This document shows positions 5,756 through 5,790 of a stretch of DNA of 5,790 nucleotides, piece after piece; the stretch's first letter is position 1; each line of letters begins with the position of its first letter. The notes under the pieces are model-generated. The model did no database searches and was not told the origin of the DNA. It saw only the letters and a list, made by a program, of their open reading frames with translations. The stretch covers positions 1 through 5,790 of the forward strand of contig CANRXN010000076.1 in the NCBI GenBank assembly GCA_947643945.1, given 5' to 3'. Origin of the DNA: an uncultured Clostridium sp. (GTDB lineage Bacteria; Bacillota; Clostridia; TANB77; CAG-508). The translations under genes and the position numbers were made by a program.

Positions 5756-5790
5756 ATTAAATGTATAATCCGCTAAAAAAAGGAAATACT

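Noticed and set aside
5764..5769. TATAAT after spoIID as a promoter for a downstream gene
   Set aside because: No -35 element at suitable spacing, and the downstream gene is outside the window.

Overview
The window looks like an AT-rich, endospore-forming Firmicute, most likely an uncultured member of the Clostridia. The evidence is low GC content, strong AGGAGG-type ribosome binding sites, and a spoIIAA-spoIIAB-sigF operon followed by spoIID. TAA and TGA both act as stops, and Arg is written with AGA, AGG, CGA, CGT and CGC.

Layout, all on the + strand. Positions 1-863 hold the C-terminal part of a large serine recombinase, which enters from outside the window. Within about 40 bp of its stop the sequence becomes valyl-tRNA synthetase, starting inside its editing domain (from about 903). 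This marks the right end of an element integrated inside valS; the first ~265 codons of valS, with the HIGH motif, are not here. valS runs to 2754 only if a +1 frameshift at a CGG codon (2661) is made, and is followed by a hairpin terminator. A promoter region follows (Spo0A-box match, sigma-A-like promoter, leader dyad), then spoIIAA (2948-3271), a repeat-filled gap, spoIIAB (3384-3851), sigF (3872-4604, needing a +1 shift at a CGG codon at 3914), a 107-bp nested palindrome, and spoIID (4739-5755). The last 35 bases (5756-5790) are AT-rich with no gene I can support. No gene-free stretch exceeds 300 bases.

The genes form an early-sporulation module. SpoIIAA (anti-anti-sigma), SpoIIAB (anti-sigma kinase) and SigF form the partner switch that starts forespore transcription. 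SpoIID is the mother-cell peptidoglycan hydrolase of engulfment.

The most notable observation is that only two CGG codons are read in frame in about 1,745 codons of the six genes. Each lies exactly where valS or sigF breaks frame, and skipping its C restores the family sequence with a glycine (NP-GFVNKAP in ValRS, AQT-GDK in SigF). CGG occurs nine further times in these genes, always out of frame. This suggests that CGG is an unassigned (tRNA-less) codon that acts as a +1 frameshift site. That is inference from two sites; two independent indels or sequence errors remain possible.
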